From: Nitrospira sp.
Lineage (GTDB): Bacteria > Nitrospirota > Nitrospiria > Nitrospirales > Nitrospiraceae
Assembly (NCBI GenBank): GCA_015904075.1
Contig: JABMDH010000013.1
Location: 30,227-40,969, forward strand
Direction: 5' to 3'
Length of the DNA: 10,743 nucleotides
Part shown: positions 1 through 5,793 of the stretch, in pieces
Position numbering within the stretch: position 1 is the stretch's first letter
Layout: each line of letters opens with the position of its first letter
Program-made: the position numbers and the translations under genes
Notes under the pieces: generated by a model
Seen by the model: the letters and a program-made list of their open reading frames with translations, nothing else
The model's database searches: none
Told to the model about the DNA's origin: nothing

Positions 1-611
1 ATGCTCAGGTCAAACTGTTGCGGGTGTTACAGGAGCGGGAGATCGAACGAGTCGGCAGCGGTCATTCGATCAACGTTGATGTGCGAGTCATTGCCGCCAC
101 GAATCGTGATCTTCATGCGGCGGTGAAGGCCGGTTCCTTCCGGGCTGATCTCCTGTACCGGCTGAATGTCTTTCCGATCGACATGCCGCCCCTGTCCGCT
201 CGTGCGTCGGATATCCCGCTCTTGGTCGACCGATTTGTCGCCAAGTTCTCACACAAGCTCGGCAAGAAGATCGACGGCGTCTCTCACTCAACCATGGATC
301 GCCTGATGAAGTATGCCTGGCCTGGCAACATCCGGGAGTTGGAGAATGTGATCGAACGGGCCACGATCCTCACAAATGGGCCACTGCTTCAGATCGACAA
401 CGTGCTGCTCCAAGGGAATGCAGCCCCGATTCCGCAGACCTCTGATTCTTTGGAAGCAGTCGAACGAACCCACATCCTCCACGTTTTTCAGGATACACAT
501 TGGGTTATTGAAGGAAATCAAGGCGCCGCAACTCGACTGGGACTCCACCCCAACACGCTTCGATCCCGGATGCAGAAACTCGGCATAAAGAAGTCTCGCC
601 CCATCGCATAG
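1..611 (+). CDS. sigma-54-dependent transcriptional activator, C-terminal part (5' end outside window)
   Basis: This is the C-terminal 202 residues of a bacterial enhancer-binding protein that remodels RNA polymerase-sigma-54 at -24/-12 promoters. The reading frame is already open at base 3 (AQVKLLRVLQE...), so the true start and any sensor domain lie upstream of the window. Visible parts are the end of the AAA+ domain, with the ATN motif, the FRADLLYRLNVFPI segment holding the two arginines that serve as arginine fingers in PspF-like proteins, and the WPGNIRELENVIERA motif. A Fis-type helix-turn-helix follows at the C-terminus (GAATRLGLHPNTLRSRMQKLGI), close to the FhlA/NorR style. The usual PPLRER motif reads PPLSAR, a small departure outside the known catalytic residues. 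The gene ends 264 bp before a same-strand operon that has a sigma-54 promoter and paired upstream dyads, which makes that operon its likely target (inference). The family is certain. The signal it senses cannot be read from this fragment. Confidence 0.96.
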   Translation, partial: AQVKLLRVLQEREIERVGSGHSINVDVRVIAATNRDLHAAVKAGSFRADLLYRLNVFPIDMPPLSARASDIPLLVDRFVAKFSHKLGKKIDGVSHSTMDRLMKYAWPGNIRELENVIERATILTNGPLLQIDNVLLQGNAAPIPQTSDSLEAVERTHILHVFQDTHWVIEGNQGAATRLGLHPNTLRSRMQKLGIKKSRPIA

Positions 612-633
612 CTACAAATCAACCGTTCCATTC

Positions 634-667
634 CCACGACATATCGTAGTTCCACGGCATCTCGTGG
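634..667. promoter_or_regulatory. two tandem 16-bp imperfect palindromes, probable activator binding sites
   Basis: The two sites are CCACGACATATCGTAG (634-649) and CCACGGCATCTCGTGG (652-667). They match each other at 13 of 16 positions, and each is self-complementary at 12 of 16, sharing the pattern CCACG-N6-CGT(A/G)G. Their centres are 18 bp apart. They sit about 130-150 bp upstream of the transcription start predicted from the sigma-54 promoter at 767-782, the usual place for enhancer sites of sigma-54 activators. A related 14-bp dyad, CCACAATCTCGTGG (838-851), shares ATCTCGTGG with the second site and lies just before the first gene's ribosome binding site. Binding by the neighbouring activator is inferred. 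Confidence 0.55.
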
Positions 668-766
668 CGGCATCTCTTTTTCCTTCCGTTTCATCTAATC
701 GTGATCAGTTCGACAACTCCTTGTCTCGCCAACAGTTTATGTCCCGTCACTGATCGTCGTGGCACG

Positions 767-782
767 TGGCATTGACCTTGCC
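767..782 (+). promoter_or_regulatory. sigma-54 (-24/-12) promoter
   Basis: The sequence TGGCATTGACCTTGCC matches the sigma-54 consensus TGGCAC-N5-TTGC. The invariant GG (768-769) and GC (780-781) are separated by exactly 10 bases, as this polymerase form requires. The expected start of transcription is near 793, giving an 83-base leader before the ATG at 876. An upstream, overlapping TGGCACG (760-766) has a better -24 box but no GC at the required distance. No sigma-70 promoter of similar quality was seen in the spacer. Location between a sigma-54 activator gene and a same-strand operon supports the call. Confidence 0.7.
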
Positions 783-875
783 ATAGTGGTTGGATAGAGC
801 GGTCGATACACCGAACAGCGCAGGTCCCAACAGACATCCACAATCTCGTGGTCGTCATTTCATCAAAGGAGACTT

Positions 876-1250
876 ATGAAAACAGCGATCATTATTCTGT
901 CCGATCCGAAGAGTGGTTCCGAAGAAGCACTGGGGCGAGTCTTTAACGCGCTAGCGCTGGCAGCTGAATGTAAGCAGAAGGGCGACGAAGTTGCCGTCGT
1001 GTTCAACGGAACCGGCACAAGGTGGCCGGCTGATTTGACCAAACTCTCACATCCCGCCAACAGCCTCTACAATGCGGTGCGCGATGTCGTGCAAGGGGCC
1101 TCATGCGGTTGCGCAGAAGTCTTCGGGGCAACAGAAAGCGTCAAGGCCTGTGGCGTACCGATTGTGAAGGACCATGCCTTATCTGGAACCGCAGGGCTTT
1201 TGAGTCTGCGCCGATACGTGGCCGAGGGGTGGAATACGATCGTGTTCTGA
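876..1250 (+). CDS. DsrE-family protein
   Basis: This is a 124-residue protein of the DsrE/DsrF/YchN-like family, small cytoplasmic alpha/beta proteins often used in sulfur transfer or as partners of redox enzymes. It starts MKTAIIILSDPKSGSEEALGRVFNALALA, a typical first beta strand and long helix. A CGC motif (C77, C79) lies where several family members have a reactive cysteine, and C92 follows in a KACGVP segment. The start is fixed by AAGGAG at 866-871, five bases before the ATG. It is the first gene behind the sigma-54 promoter at 767-782 and is followed after 66 bp, including a large hairpin, by a flavoprotein gene. A persulfide-carrying or redox-sensing role for the cysteines is possible but inferred. 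The substrate or partner cannot be told. The family call is firm; it is not clearly DsrE of the DsrEFH complex, because no DsrF or DsrH gene is nearby. Confidence 0.85.
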   Translation: MKTAIIILSDPKSGSEEALGRVFNALALAAECKQKGDEVAVVFNGTGTRWPADLTKLSHPANSLYNAVRDVVQGASCGCAEVFGATESVKACGVPIVKDHALSGTAGLLSLRRYVAEGWNTIVF

Positions 1251-1259
1251 AATTGAGTA

Positions 1260-1299
1260 TGAGAGGGCATGCGACGAGACTCGTCGTCATGTCCTCTCA
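1260..1299 (+). other. strong intercistronic RNA hairpin
   Basis: Between the DsrE-family and flavoprotein genes, T1260-G1271 pairs with C1288-A1299 over 12 positions (one G-U pair). T1287 is bulged, and CGACGAG (1272-1278) faces CTCGTCG (1280-1286) around a tiny loop. The result is a nearly continuous stem about 18 bp tall whose foot ends four bases before the GGGAG ribosome binding site at 1303-1307. No T-run follows, so it is not a normal intrinsic terminator. Likely roles are mRNA processing or protection of the upstream message, or control of translation of the next gene (inference). Confidence 0.7.
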
Positions 1300-1316
1300 G
1301 CAGGGAGAACAAGACC

Positions 1317-1937
1317 ATGGCATTGAAGTACTTAGAGTTGACGATGACGGAAGCTGTACGCCGAGCACAAAGCCAGTACTACGGAAGGGCTGTACACATC
1401 GCAGACGCCCCCGAGCGCGACCCACTGACCCACGACGAGGCAGAGTTCATTGCGAATCGAGACAGCTTCTATCTCGGTTCGATCAGTGAAACCGGCTGGC
1501 CCTACATTCAGCATCGCGGGGGGCCCAAGGGGTTCTTACGGGCGGTAAACGGAACAACGCTGGCTTTCGCCGACTATAAGGGCAACCGCCAGCTGCTCAC
1601 GACCGGCAACGTTTCCGTGAACGACCGTGTGGCACTGTTTCTCATGGACTACCAGAACCGGGCGCGCTTGAAGATTCTTGGCCATGCCCGCGTCGAGGAT
1701 GCTCGTAAACATCCGGAACTTGTTACGCAGATCACTGATCCAAAGATGCAGTCGGCAGTGGAACGGCTGGTCTTCATTGATGTCGTGTCATTCGATTGGA
1801 ACTGCCCGAAGTACATCACACCACGGTACTCGATAGAGGATGTCGAAGAACTCGCAGGATCCTTGCGGGCACGCATTACCGAACTAGAGGCCGAGCTACG
1901 TGCAGCGAGAGACGAGCCGAGTACTCCATCCACCTGA
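1317..1937 (+). CDS. pyridoxamine 5'-phosphate oxidase family flavoprotein
   Basis: This is a 206-residue member of the PNPOx-like split-barrel superfamily, proteins that usually bind FMN and act as oxidoreductases or flavin carriers. Recognisable blocks are GWPYIQHRGGPKGFLRAV (60-77), ADYKGNRQLLTTGN (85-98), an RLKILGHARVED strand (117-128) and WNCPKYITPRY (161-171). These are typical of a subgroup distinct from the vitamin B6 enzyme PdxH. The last 35 residues form a charged helix with coiled-coil character (EDVEELAGSLRARITELEAEL) and a Ser/Thr/Pro-rich tail. ATG 1317 was chosen over the in-frame ATG at 1269 because GGGAG at 1303-1307 lies at proper distance and because 1269 would start inside the hairpin. 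It is the second gene of the sigma-54 operon, and a DUF1348 gene follows after 52 bp. The superfamily is secure; the reaction is unknown. Confidence 0.88.
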   Translation: MALKYLELTMTEAVRRAQSQYYGRAVHIADAPERDPLTHDEAEFIANRDSFYLGSISETGWPYIQHRGGPKGFLRAVNGTTLAFADYKGNRQLLTTGNVSVNDRVALFLMDYQNRARLKILGHARVEDARKHPELVTQITDPKMQSAVERLVFIDVVSFDWNCPKYITPRYSIEDVEELAGSLRARITELEAELRAARDEPSTPST

Positions 1938-1989
1938 CAGGAAGATAATGTTTTGATTCTCGACTGCTAGGCATAAGCCTGGAGGCCCT

Positions 1990-2469
1990 ATGTCGTCAGA
2001 CACGAACGCACGAGCACCTGTTCCACCCTTCACTCAGGCAACTGCCATCCAGAAAGTCCGCATGGCAGAGGATGCTTGGAATACGCGTGACCCCGAACAG
2101 GTGTCGCTGGCATATACGGTGGATAGCACATGGCGAAACCGTTCGGAGTTCTTGTCGGGTCGGGAGGCTATCGTTCGGTTCTTAACTCGGAAGTGGAGCA
2201 AGGAGCTGGAGTACCGCCTCATCAAAGAACTGTGGGCCTGGCAAGGGAATCGAGTCGCTGTGCGCTTCGCGTACGAGTGGCAAGACCACACTGGACACTG
2301 GTTCCGATCCTACGGGAACGAGAATTGGGAATTCGACGATAATGGCCTGATGCACCGACGACTCGCGAGTATTAATGACCTGGCGATCTCCGAGAATGAT
2401 CGCCAGTATCTCTGGCCCATCGGCCGCCGCCCCGATGATCACCCTGGGCTATCTGAGCTTGGGCTCTAG
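1990..2469 (+). CDS. DUF1348 / NTF2-like family protein
   Basis: This 159-residue protein covers the whole length of the DUF1348 family, a group within the NTF2/SnoaL-like cone-shaped folds. Hallmark stretches are [23 protein letters not shown] (12-34), [20 protein letters not shown] (46-65), an RLIKELWAW strand (76-84), [11 protein letters not shown] (105-115) and a highly conserved end, [18 protein letters not shown]. Family members are compact soluble proteins with a pocket, and no reaction is established for them that I know of. The start is set by GGAGG at 1981-1985, four bases before the ATG. As the last gene of the sigma-54 operon it is followed 36 bp later by a strong stem-loop. Association with a DsrE protein and a PNPOx-like flavoprotein suggests handling of a small reactive or redox-active compound, which is inference from neighbours only. 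Confidence 0.9.
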   Translation: MSSDTNARAPVPPFTQATAIQKVRMAEDAWNTRDPEQVSLAYTVDSTWRNRSEFLSGREAIVRFLTRKWSKELEYRLIKELWAWQGNRVAVRFAYEWQDHTGHWFRSYGNENWEFDDNGLMHRRLASINDLAISENDRQYLWPIGRRPDDHPGLSELGL

Positions 2470-2505
2470 CTTTTGGGGGAATCTTAGTGGGCATCGAGCA
2501 AGAGA

Positions 2506-2536
2506 AAGGGGCTCTCCCCAACGGGAAGAGCCCCTT
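2506..2536. terminator. strong stem-loop, probable bidirectional terminator
   Basis: AAGGGGCTCT (2506-2515) pairs perfectly with AGAGCCCCTT (2527-2536). CCC (2517-2519) and GGG (2523-2525) extend the stem around the loop AAC. It sits 36 bp after the DUF1348 gene on the + strand and 42 bp beyond the stop of the OmpA-like remnant on the - strand. The - strand reading continues CCCCTTTCTCTTGC and the + strand reading CCCCTTCGTTACT, so the pyrimidine-rich tail is better for - strand transcripts. It separates two convergent transcription units. Confidence 0.8.
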
Positions 2537-2578
2537 CGTTACTACAGGCACAGGTAGCAATAACAATCCGCCTCTATC

Positions 2579-2791
2579 CTACTTAACGACGACCCGGACC
2601 AGGCGATTCCTGGCTCGTCCCGCTGTCGTGTTGTTGCTCGCGCCTGGACTGGTCTCTCCATGGCCTGCAGACGACAGGTTGCTGGTGAGTCCGCCGTCCC
2701 GCAGCGCCTGCTTAGCACTGTTGGCACGAGCGTCCAAGAGCTCCTTTGACGTTCTCGCTCAAGCGCCGCCAGCCCTGTTACTACTATGGCA
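2579..2791 (-). pseudogene. decayed C-terminal end of an OmpA-like peptidoglycan-binding domain
   Basis: Read on the - strand, 59 residues end at a TAG at 2579-2581 and resemble the last third of an OmpA/MotB-type domain. They contain LLDARANSAKQALRDGG, matching the family's LSxxRAxxVKxxLxxxG helix; the family arginine that contacts peptidoglycan is kept. Next comes AGHGETSPGASNNTTAGRAR, matching GxGExxPxAxNxTxxGRAxNR. The end is NRLVRVVVK, matching NRRVEIVI. Just upstream, HSSNRAGGA resembles the GHTDxxG turn but has lost the aspartate, and it is cut off by an in-frame TGA at 2759-2761. Further upstream no frame gives the expected barrel strand or signal peptide before MscL is reached. I read this as a truncated, inactive gene downstream of mscL. 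A short protein from an internal TTG is possible but less likely. Confidence 0.6.
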
Positions 2792-2876
2792 GTTGTACAT
2801 GTTCCATGATGATCTTTTCCTCTCCATTGACCGGGCATCATCCCGCAACGTTATCATTCTGGTTTGGATGGGAACT

Positions 2877-3299
2877 CTACGGGCGGCTCTTCAACAGATC
2901 ACGGATTTCCGTCAACAATTTCTCCTCATTGGTCGGCGCTGGCGGAGCAGGCGGTGGAGATGGAGGCGCTTCATTCTTAAACCGGTTGACTTGCTTCACC
3001 AACATGAAGATGACGAAGGCGATGATGACAAAGTCGAAGACGCTTTGGAGAAACACTCCGTAGTTGAGCGTCGGGGCTCCGGCGGCCTTCGCCGCGGCTA
3101 ACGATGGCGGAGACGTGCGGGACAAATCGACAAAGAGGCTGGAAAAATCTACCTTGCCCATCAACAGCCCAAGGGGAGGCATGAGCACGTCGCTGACGAG
3201 CGACGACACAATCTTCCCGAAGGCGCCGCCGATAATCACACCGATCGCCATATCCAGAACATTGCCCCTGATGGCAAACTCTTTGAACTCTTTCAGCAT
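2877..3299 (-). CDS. mscL: large-conductance mechanosensitive channel MscL
   Basis: This 140-residue protein is close to the usual 130-150 residues of MscL, the homopentameric inner-membrane channel that opens under high membrane tension during hypo-osmotic shock. The N-terminal amphipathic helix and pore helix are clear ([22 protein letters not shown], then [17 protein letters not shown]). A periplasmic loop at about 45-78 carries an Ala/Pro-rich insert. The second membrane helix is at about 79-105 ([18 protein letters not shown]) and the cytoplasmic helix reads [13 protein letters not shown]. The linker before that helix is unusually proline-rich ([12 protein letters not shown], 111-122). 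AAGGAGAAGG at 3304-3313 gives a strong ribosome binding site. The gene follows the DUF481 gene after 49 bp on the same strand, so the two are probably co-transcribed. The OmpA-like remnant lies directly downstream. Confidence 0.97.
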   Translation of the reverse strand: MLKEFKEFAIRGNVLDMAIGVIIGGAFGKIVSSLVSDVLMPPLGLLMGKVDFSSLFVDLSRTSPPSLAAAKAAGAPTLNYGVFLQSVFDFVIIAFVIFMLVKQVNRFKNEAPPSPPPAPPAPTNEEKLLTEIRDLLKSRP

Positions 3300-3348
3300 A
3301 GTCCTTCTCCTTGACGAGCCCGGTTCACCATGCGATTAACCCTTCTGC

Positions 3349-4554
3349 TTACCGCTTCCGTGTGGTATCGAAGGTATAGCCCAGCGTAAAGAGATACAAG
3401 TTATCGGTATCGGTCGTGCCGGCAGGCGGTCGATTATTGTAGCGTGTCGTCACTTGGAACCCGCTGGCCAGCCCTCCTAATATTTTGACGCGAACGCCGT
3501 TATCCATTGTGAAAAAGAAATTCGAGGCGTTCTGGAGGGAGGGGAAGACTTCGTTGTAGTGATAGAGCACGATGCGATCGTCGAATACCGGCCAATTCCA
3601 CTTCGTCGACACGCGCGCGCGGAAACTCGCGGCATCCGACGCGACGCGGAAATCTTCATTGAAATAGGCCAAACCGGCTTCCGTGTAGGCCGTCATGTCT
3701 TTCAGCATACCGCCAAAGTCTCCCCGGTCGACCCATTGATAGCCTGGTCCGCTGGAAATTGCAGTCCGCAACTTCAGATCTTGAAAGTGGTCGTTTTCGA
3801 AGTAGGCCGACGCAAACCAGAACAGCCGTTTGGTGATGAAGAAGTCGAGCTTGATCGTACCTCTGGCATTTCGAGTAATGAGGGTGCCGGTATTGTCGCC
3901 ATAGACGTAGCGGCCGAGCAACGACAGCCGAAGTTGCTCGCTCCGTGCGACAAAGTCGCCGAGCACGCTGACGTTACGGAGTTTGCTGTTTCCCGTCGCT
4001 TGCGAGTAGCCGGCGGTGAGACTCCCTGCGTAGATGACCGGCGCCTGAGCCAGAGGATTGACCGACGTGACGGATGTCAGCGGCACGGTCATTGATCCCT
4101 TGAGCGGTTCGGCCTGGATGTTCAAATTCCCATCCGGCCCTGCCGTGGCGGTACCGTTCAGAATCGTCCCTTCTTTGAGATGAAACGGAACGGGATGATT
4201 GACCGACAGCTTCGTGACCTCATCCCATTTGATCTTAATCATGTTGTCGGAACTGGAGGCTGTCTTGAGGGACAGAATCCCGCCGGACATTTCAATAACT
4301 TCGCCGTAGAGAACGCTGCCGTCTTTCAGCGTGACGATCATGTTGTCGGAACTGGAGGCTGTCTTGAGGGACAGAATCCCGCCGGACATTTCAATAACTT
4401 CGCCGTAGAGAACGCTGCCGTCTTTCAGCGTGACGATATCGGACACTTCAGGGCCCGTAGAGACGCCCTCTGATTGAGCCAACGCACGGTCGCCCGTTCC
4501 CTCTATCAACAACGCACAGCACGCGAAGAGACAACACCACAACGATTGTTTCAC
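3349..4554 (-). CDS. DUF481 (YdiY-like) outer-membrane protein with an internal tandem duplication
   Basis: This 401-residue exported protein has a DUF481-type C-terminal region, a family of predicted outer-membrane beta-barrels that includes the salt-induced protein YdiY. The GTG at 4552-4554 is the best start: GGAGG lies five bases before it, and it yields a signal peptide (KQSLWCCLFACCALLI core, ALA-Q cleavage near residue 26). The open frame continues to 4734 without such signals. Residues 40-72 and 73-105 are identical copies of one 33-residue unit (VTLKDGSVLYGEVIEMSGG...), which looks like a small beta-rich module. A similar diverged unit follows (LKEGTILNGTATAGPDGNLN). From about 165 onward the sequence shows alternating strands and aromatic residues typical of a barrel, ending LYLFTLGYTFDTTRKR. 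The gene lies upstream of mscL and downstream of mscS across a 437-bp gap. A role in envelope adaptation to osmolarity is inferred. Confidence 0.82.
   Translation of the reverse strand: MKQSLWCCLFACCALLIEGTGDRALAQSEGVSTGPEVSDIVTLKDGSVLYGEVIEMSGGILSLKTASSSDNMIVTLKDGSVLYGEVIEMSGGILSLKTASSSDNMIKIKWDEVTKLSVNHPVPFHLKEGTILNGTATAGPDGNLNIQAEPLKGSMTVPLTSVTSVNPLAQAPVIYAGSLTAGYSQATGNSKLRNVSVLGDFVARSEQLRLSLLGRYVYGDNTGTLITRNARGTIKLDFFITKRLFWFASAYFENDHFQDLKLRTAISSGPGYQWVDRGDFGGMLKDMTAYTEAGLAYFNEDFRVASDAASFRARVSTKWNWPVFDDRIVLYHYNEVFPSLQNASNFFFTMDNGVRVKILGGLASGFQVTTRYNNRPPAGTTDTDNLYLFTLGYTFDTTRKR
4240..4437. repeat. perfect 99-bp tandem duplication inside the DUF481 gene
   Basis: Bases 4240-4338 and 4339-4437 are identical over all 99 positions, and two more bases (AT) before the first copy match those before the second. 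The length is exactly 33 codons, so the frame is kept and the protein simply gains one module. Absence of any mismatch, including at silent positions, points to a very recent duplication or to an assembly error. Confidence 0.95.
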
Positions 4555-4991
4555 CGAATCCTCCACACTACGATTGTGCACGCTTTGAAAATGGATTGGA
4601 CTCAACCGTTGCAGGGTACGACCACACTGCAATGTCGAGCAGCCGGCCTCAGACGTTAGGGTTCTTTTTAGACATGACCGAACAGATACTTGGCACCCAC
4701 GAGCATCTTGCTTGTTGATTAAGTCAACGTGCATGCACTAGCAAAGTCAGTGCCCATCATCAATCCTGCCGAATGGGCTGGAAACCTATGTTATGAATGT
4801 TTTTGTATGCGGTTGCATAGTTGACACTTCGTTTTCCATGAGGCGGTTTGGCTATATGCCTTCTTTCCTGCCTCAGTGTGATCCGTCGAATCAGTCCGGC
4901 AGAAACTGGAAGGTGACGGAAGGGATGATCGCCGACTGTGTCGAGTGTCGACTGCGCTGAGACATGGGAAACCGCTTCTACAAGCAGTTCT
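4555..4991. other. 437-bp gap without a convincing gene; presumed control region of the DUF481-mscL unit
   Basis: No reading frame here has both a plausible start signal and protein-like composition. Upstream of the DUF481 gene it contains a compact block of symmetry: GTTGA-N5-TCAAC (4714-4728), directly followed by the perfect palindrome GTGCATGCAC (4729-4738). A weaker GCCCAT...ATGGGC pair (4752-4757, 4773-4778) lies beyond it. A TTGACT lies within the first symmetry on the - strand, but I could not find a good -10 box at the right spacing. I therefore call no promoter. Confidence 0.5.
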
Positions 4992-5771
4992 TCATCTAGC
5001 AGGAAACAGCGGGAGGGAAGGGAACTCAATCTGTGCGTCGCGCAATCGTTCAAGGATTGCCTTGTTCAGGTCGCCCTGTGTGGCATTGAATTGAGCAACC
5101 GGCACCCAGGGTTCAATGGCGATCGTCACGGTCGAATGCCCAAGACTACTGATGCCGACAGAAGGAGCCGGATCTTTGAGCACATGTGGATGCGTCGCCA
5201 CCACATCTCGTACGATTGCGAGCGCGCGATCCAGATCGGTCTTGTAGGCGACGTCAACGGTGAGATGAGCTTGTCTGATGGTGCCGAAGTTATGCAGAAT
5301 TTCCCCGACGATCTTCCGATTGGGGATGATGACCCGCGACTGGTCCGGGTGCACCAAGGTCGTGGAAAAAATGTCGACCATCACGACATCGCCATGGACA
5401 CCCAGCAAGGAAATGTGTTCCCCCACTTTGTACGGCTTTGTGAAGATGATCGAGAGCCCGGCCATCACATTGCTCAGCACCCCCTGGAGCGCAAGACCGA
5501 TGCCGACACCGGCAACGCTGATTCCTGCGACTAATGGTGCGATCGGTACACCGAGTGCCTGGAGGGCGATCATGGCGGTGAAGAGCAACACCACGATTTT
5601 GACGATGCGAACCATGAGCATCCGCACCGGCGGATCGAGTGCGTACCGTTCGAGCGACCGTTGTGTAAATGTTCCGGCCCAGCGGGACGCCATGACACCG
5701 GCGATGAAGATGCCGATCGCCACGAGGGCTTGTAAGCCGTATTGCACGACGTATTGGGTCACTGTATCCAT
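4992..5771 (-). CDS. mscS: small-conductance mechanosensitive channel, MscS family
   Basis: This 259-residue protein is about the size of the minimal MscS channel (286 in E. coli), a homoheptameric inner-membrane valve that opens on hypo-osmotic shock. Membrane helices lie at about 10-29 and 52-73. The pore helix at about 77-110 has the Gly/Ala-packed pattern (GISVAGVGIGLALQGVLSN), followed by FTKPYKVGEHI. The beta-domain shows GVHGDVVMVDIFSTTLVHPD and the IIPNRKI loop, equal to the family's (V/I)PN motif. The remaining alpha/beta domain ends in a slightly aberrant tail (EFPSLPLFPAR), where many members have IPFPQ. GAGGGT at 5778-5783 supports the ATG at 5771. Only 22 bp separate it from the upstream AsmA-family gene, so both are probably one transcript. 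The family call is firm. Confidence 0.94.
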   Translation of the reverse strand: MDTVTQYVVQYGLQALVAIGIFIAGVMASRWAGTFTQRSLERYALDPPVRMLMVRIVKIVVLLFTAMIALQALGVPIAPLVAGISVAGVGIGLALQGVLSNVMAGLSIIFTKPYKVGEHISLLGVHGDVVMVDIFSTTLVHPDQSRVIIPNRKIVGEILHNFGTIRQAHLTVDVAYKTDLDRALAIVRDVVATHPHVLKDPAPSVGISSLGHSTVTIAIEPWVPVAQFNATQGDLNKAILERLRDAQIEFPSLPLFPAR

Positions 5772-5793
5772 GGTTACCCTCTGCGCGGCTGTG

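Noticed and set aside
760..775. TGGCACG as the -24 box of a sigma-54 promoter.
   Set aside because: It matches the -24 consensus better than the chosen site, but ten bases after its GG there is TG, not the required GC. The overlapping site at 767-782 has exact spacing.
1969..1980. Small stem AGGC-ATAA-GCCT before the DUF1348 ribosome binding site.
   Set aside because: A four-pair stem is too weak to call a structure, unlike the hairpin at 1260-1299.
2759..2761. TGA as a selenocysteine codon that would make the OmpA-like frame intact.
   Set aside because: OmpA domains have no selenocysteine position, no recoding hairpin was recognised, and the upstream frame does not resemble the missing half of the domain.
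2487..3101. Long + strand reading frame of 204 codons.
   Set aside because: It runs through the terminator and antisense to mscL and the OmpA remnant, has biased low-complexity Arg/Ser composition and no family features. It is a shadow frame.
4555..4734. N-terminal extension of the DUF481 protein from an ATG at 4734.
   Set aside because: It would bury the clear signal peptide about 60 residues inside the protein. The GTG at 4554 has GGAGG five bases upstream and gives a normal exported protein.
4760..5053. 97-codon - strand frame after mscS.
   Set aside because: It overlaps the mscS 3' end in another frame, lacks a ribosome binding site and shows no recognisable domain or membrane segment.
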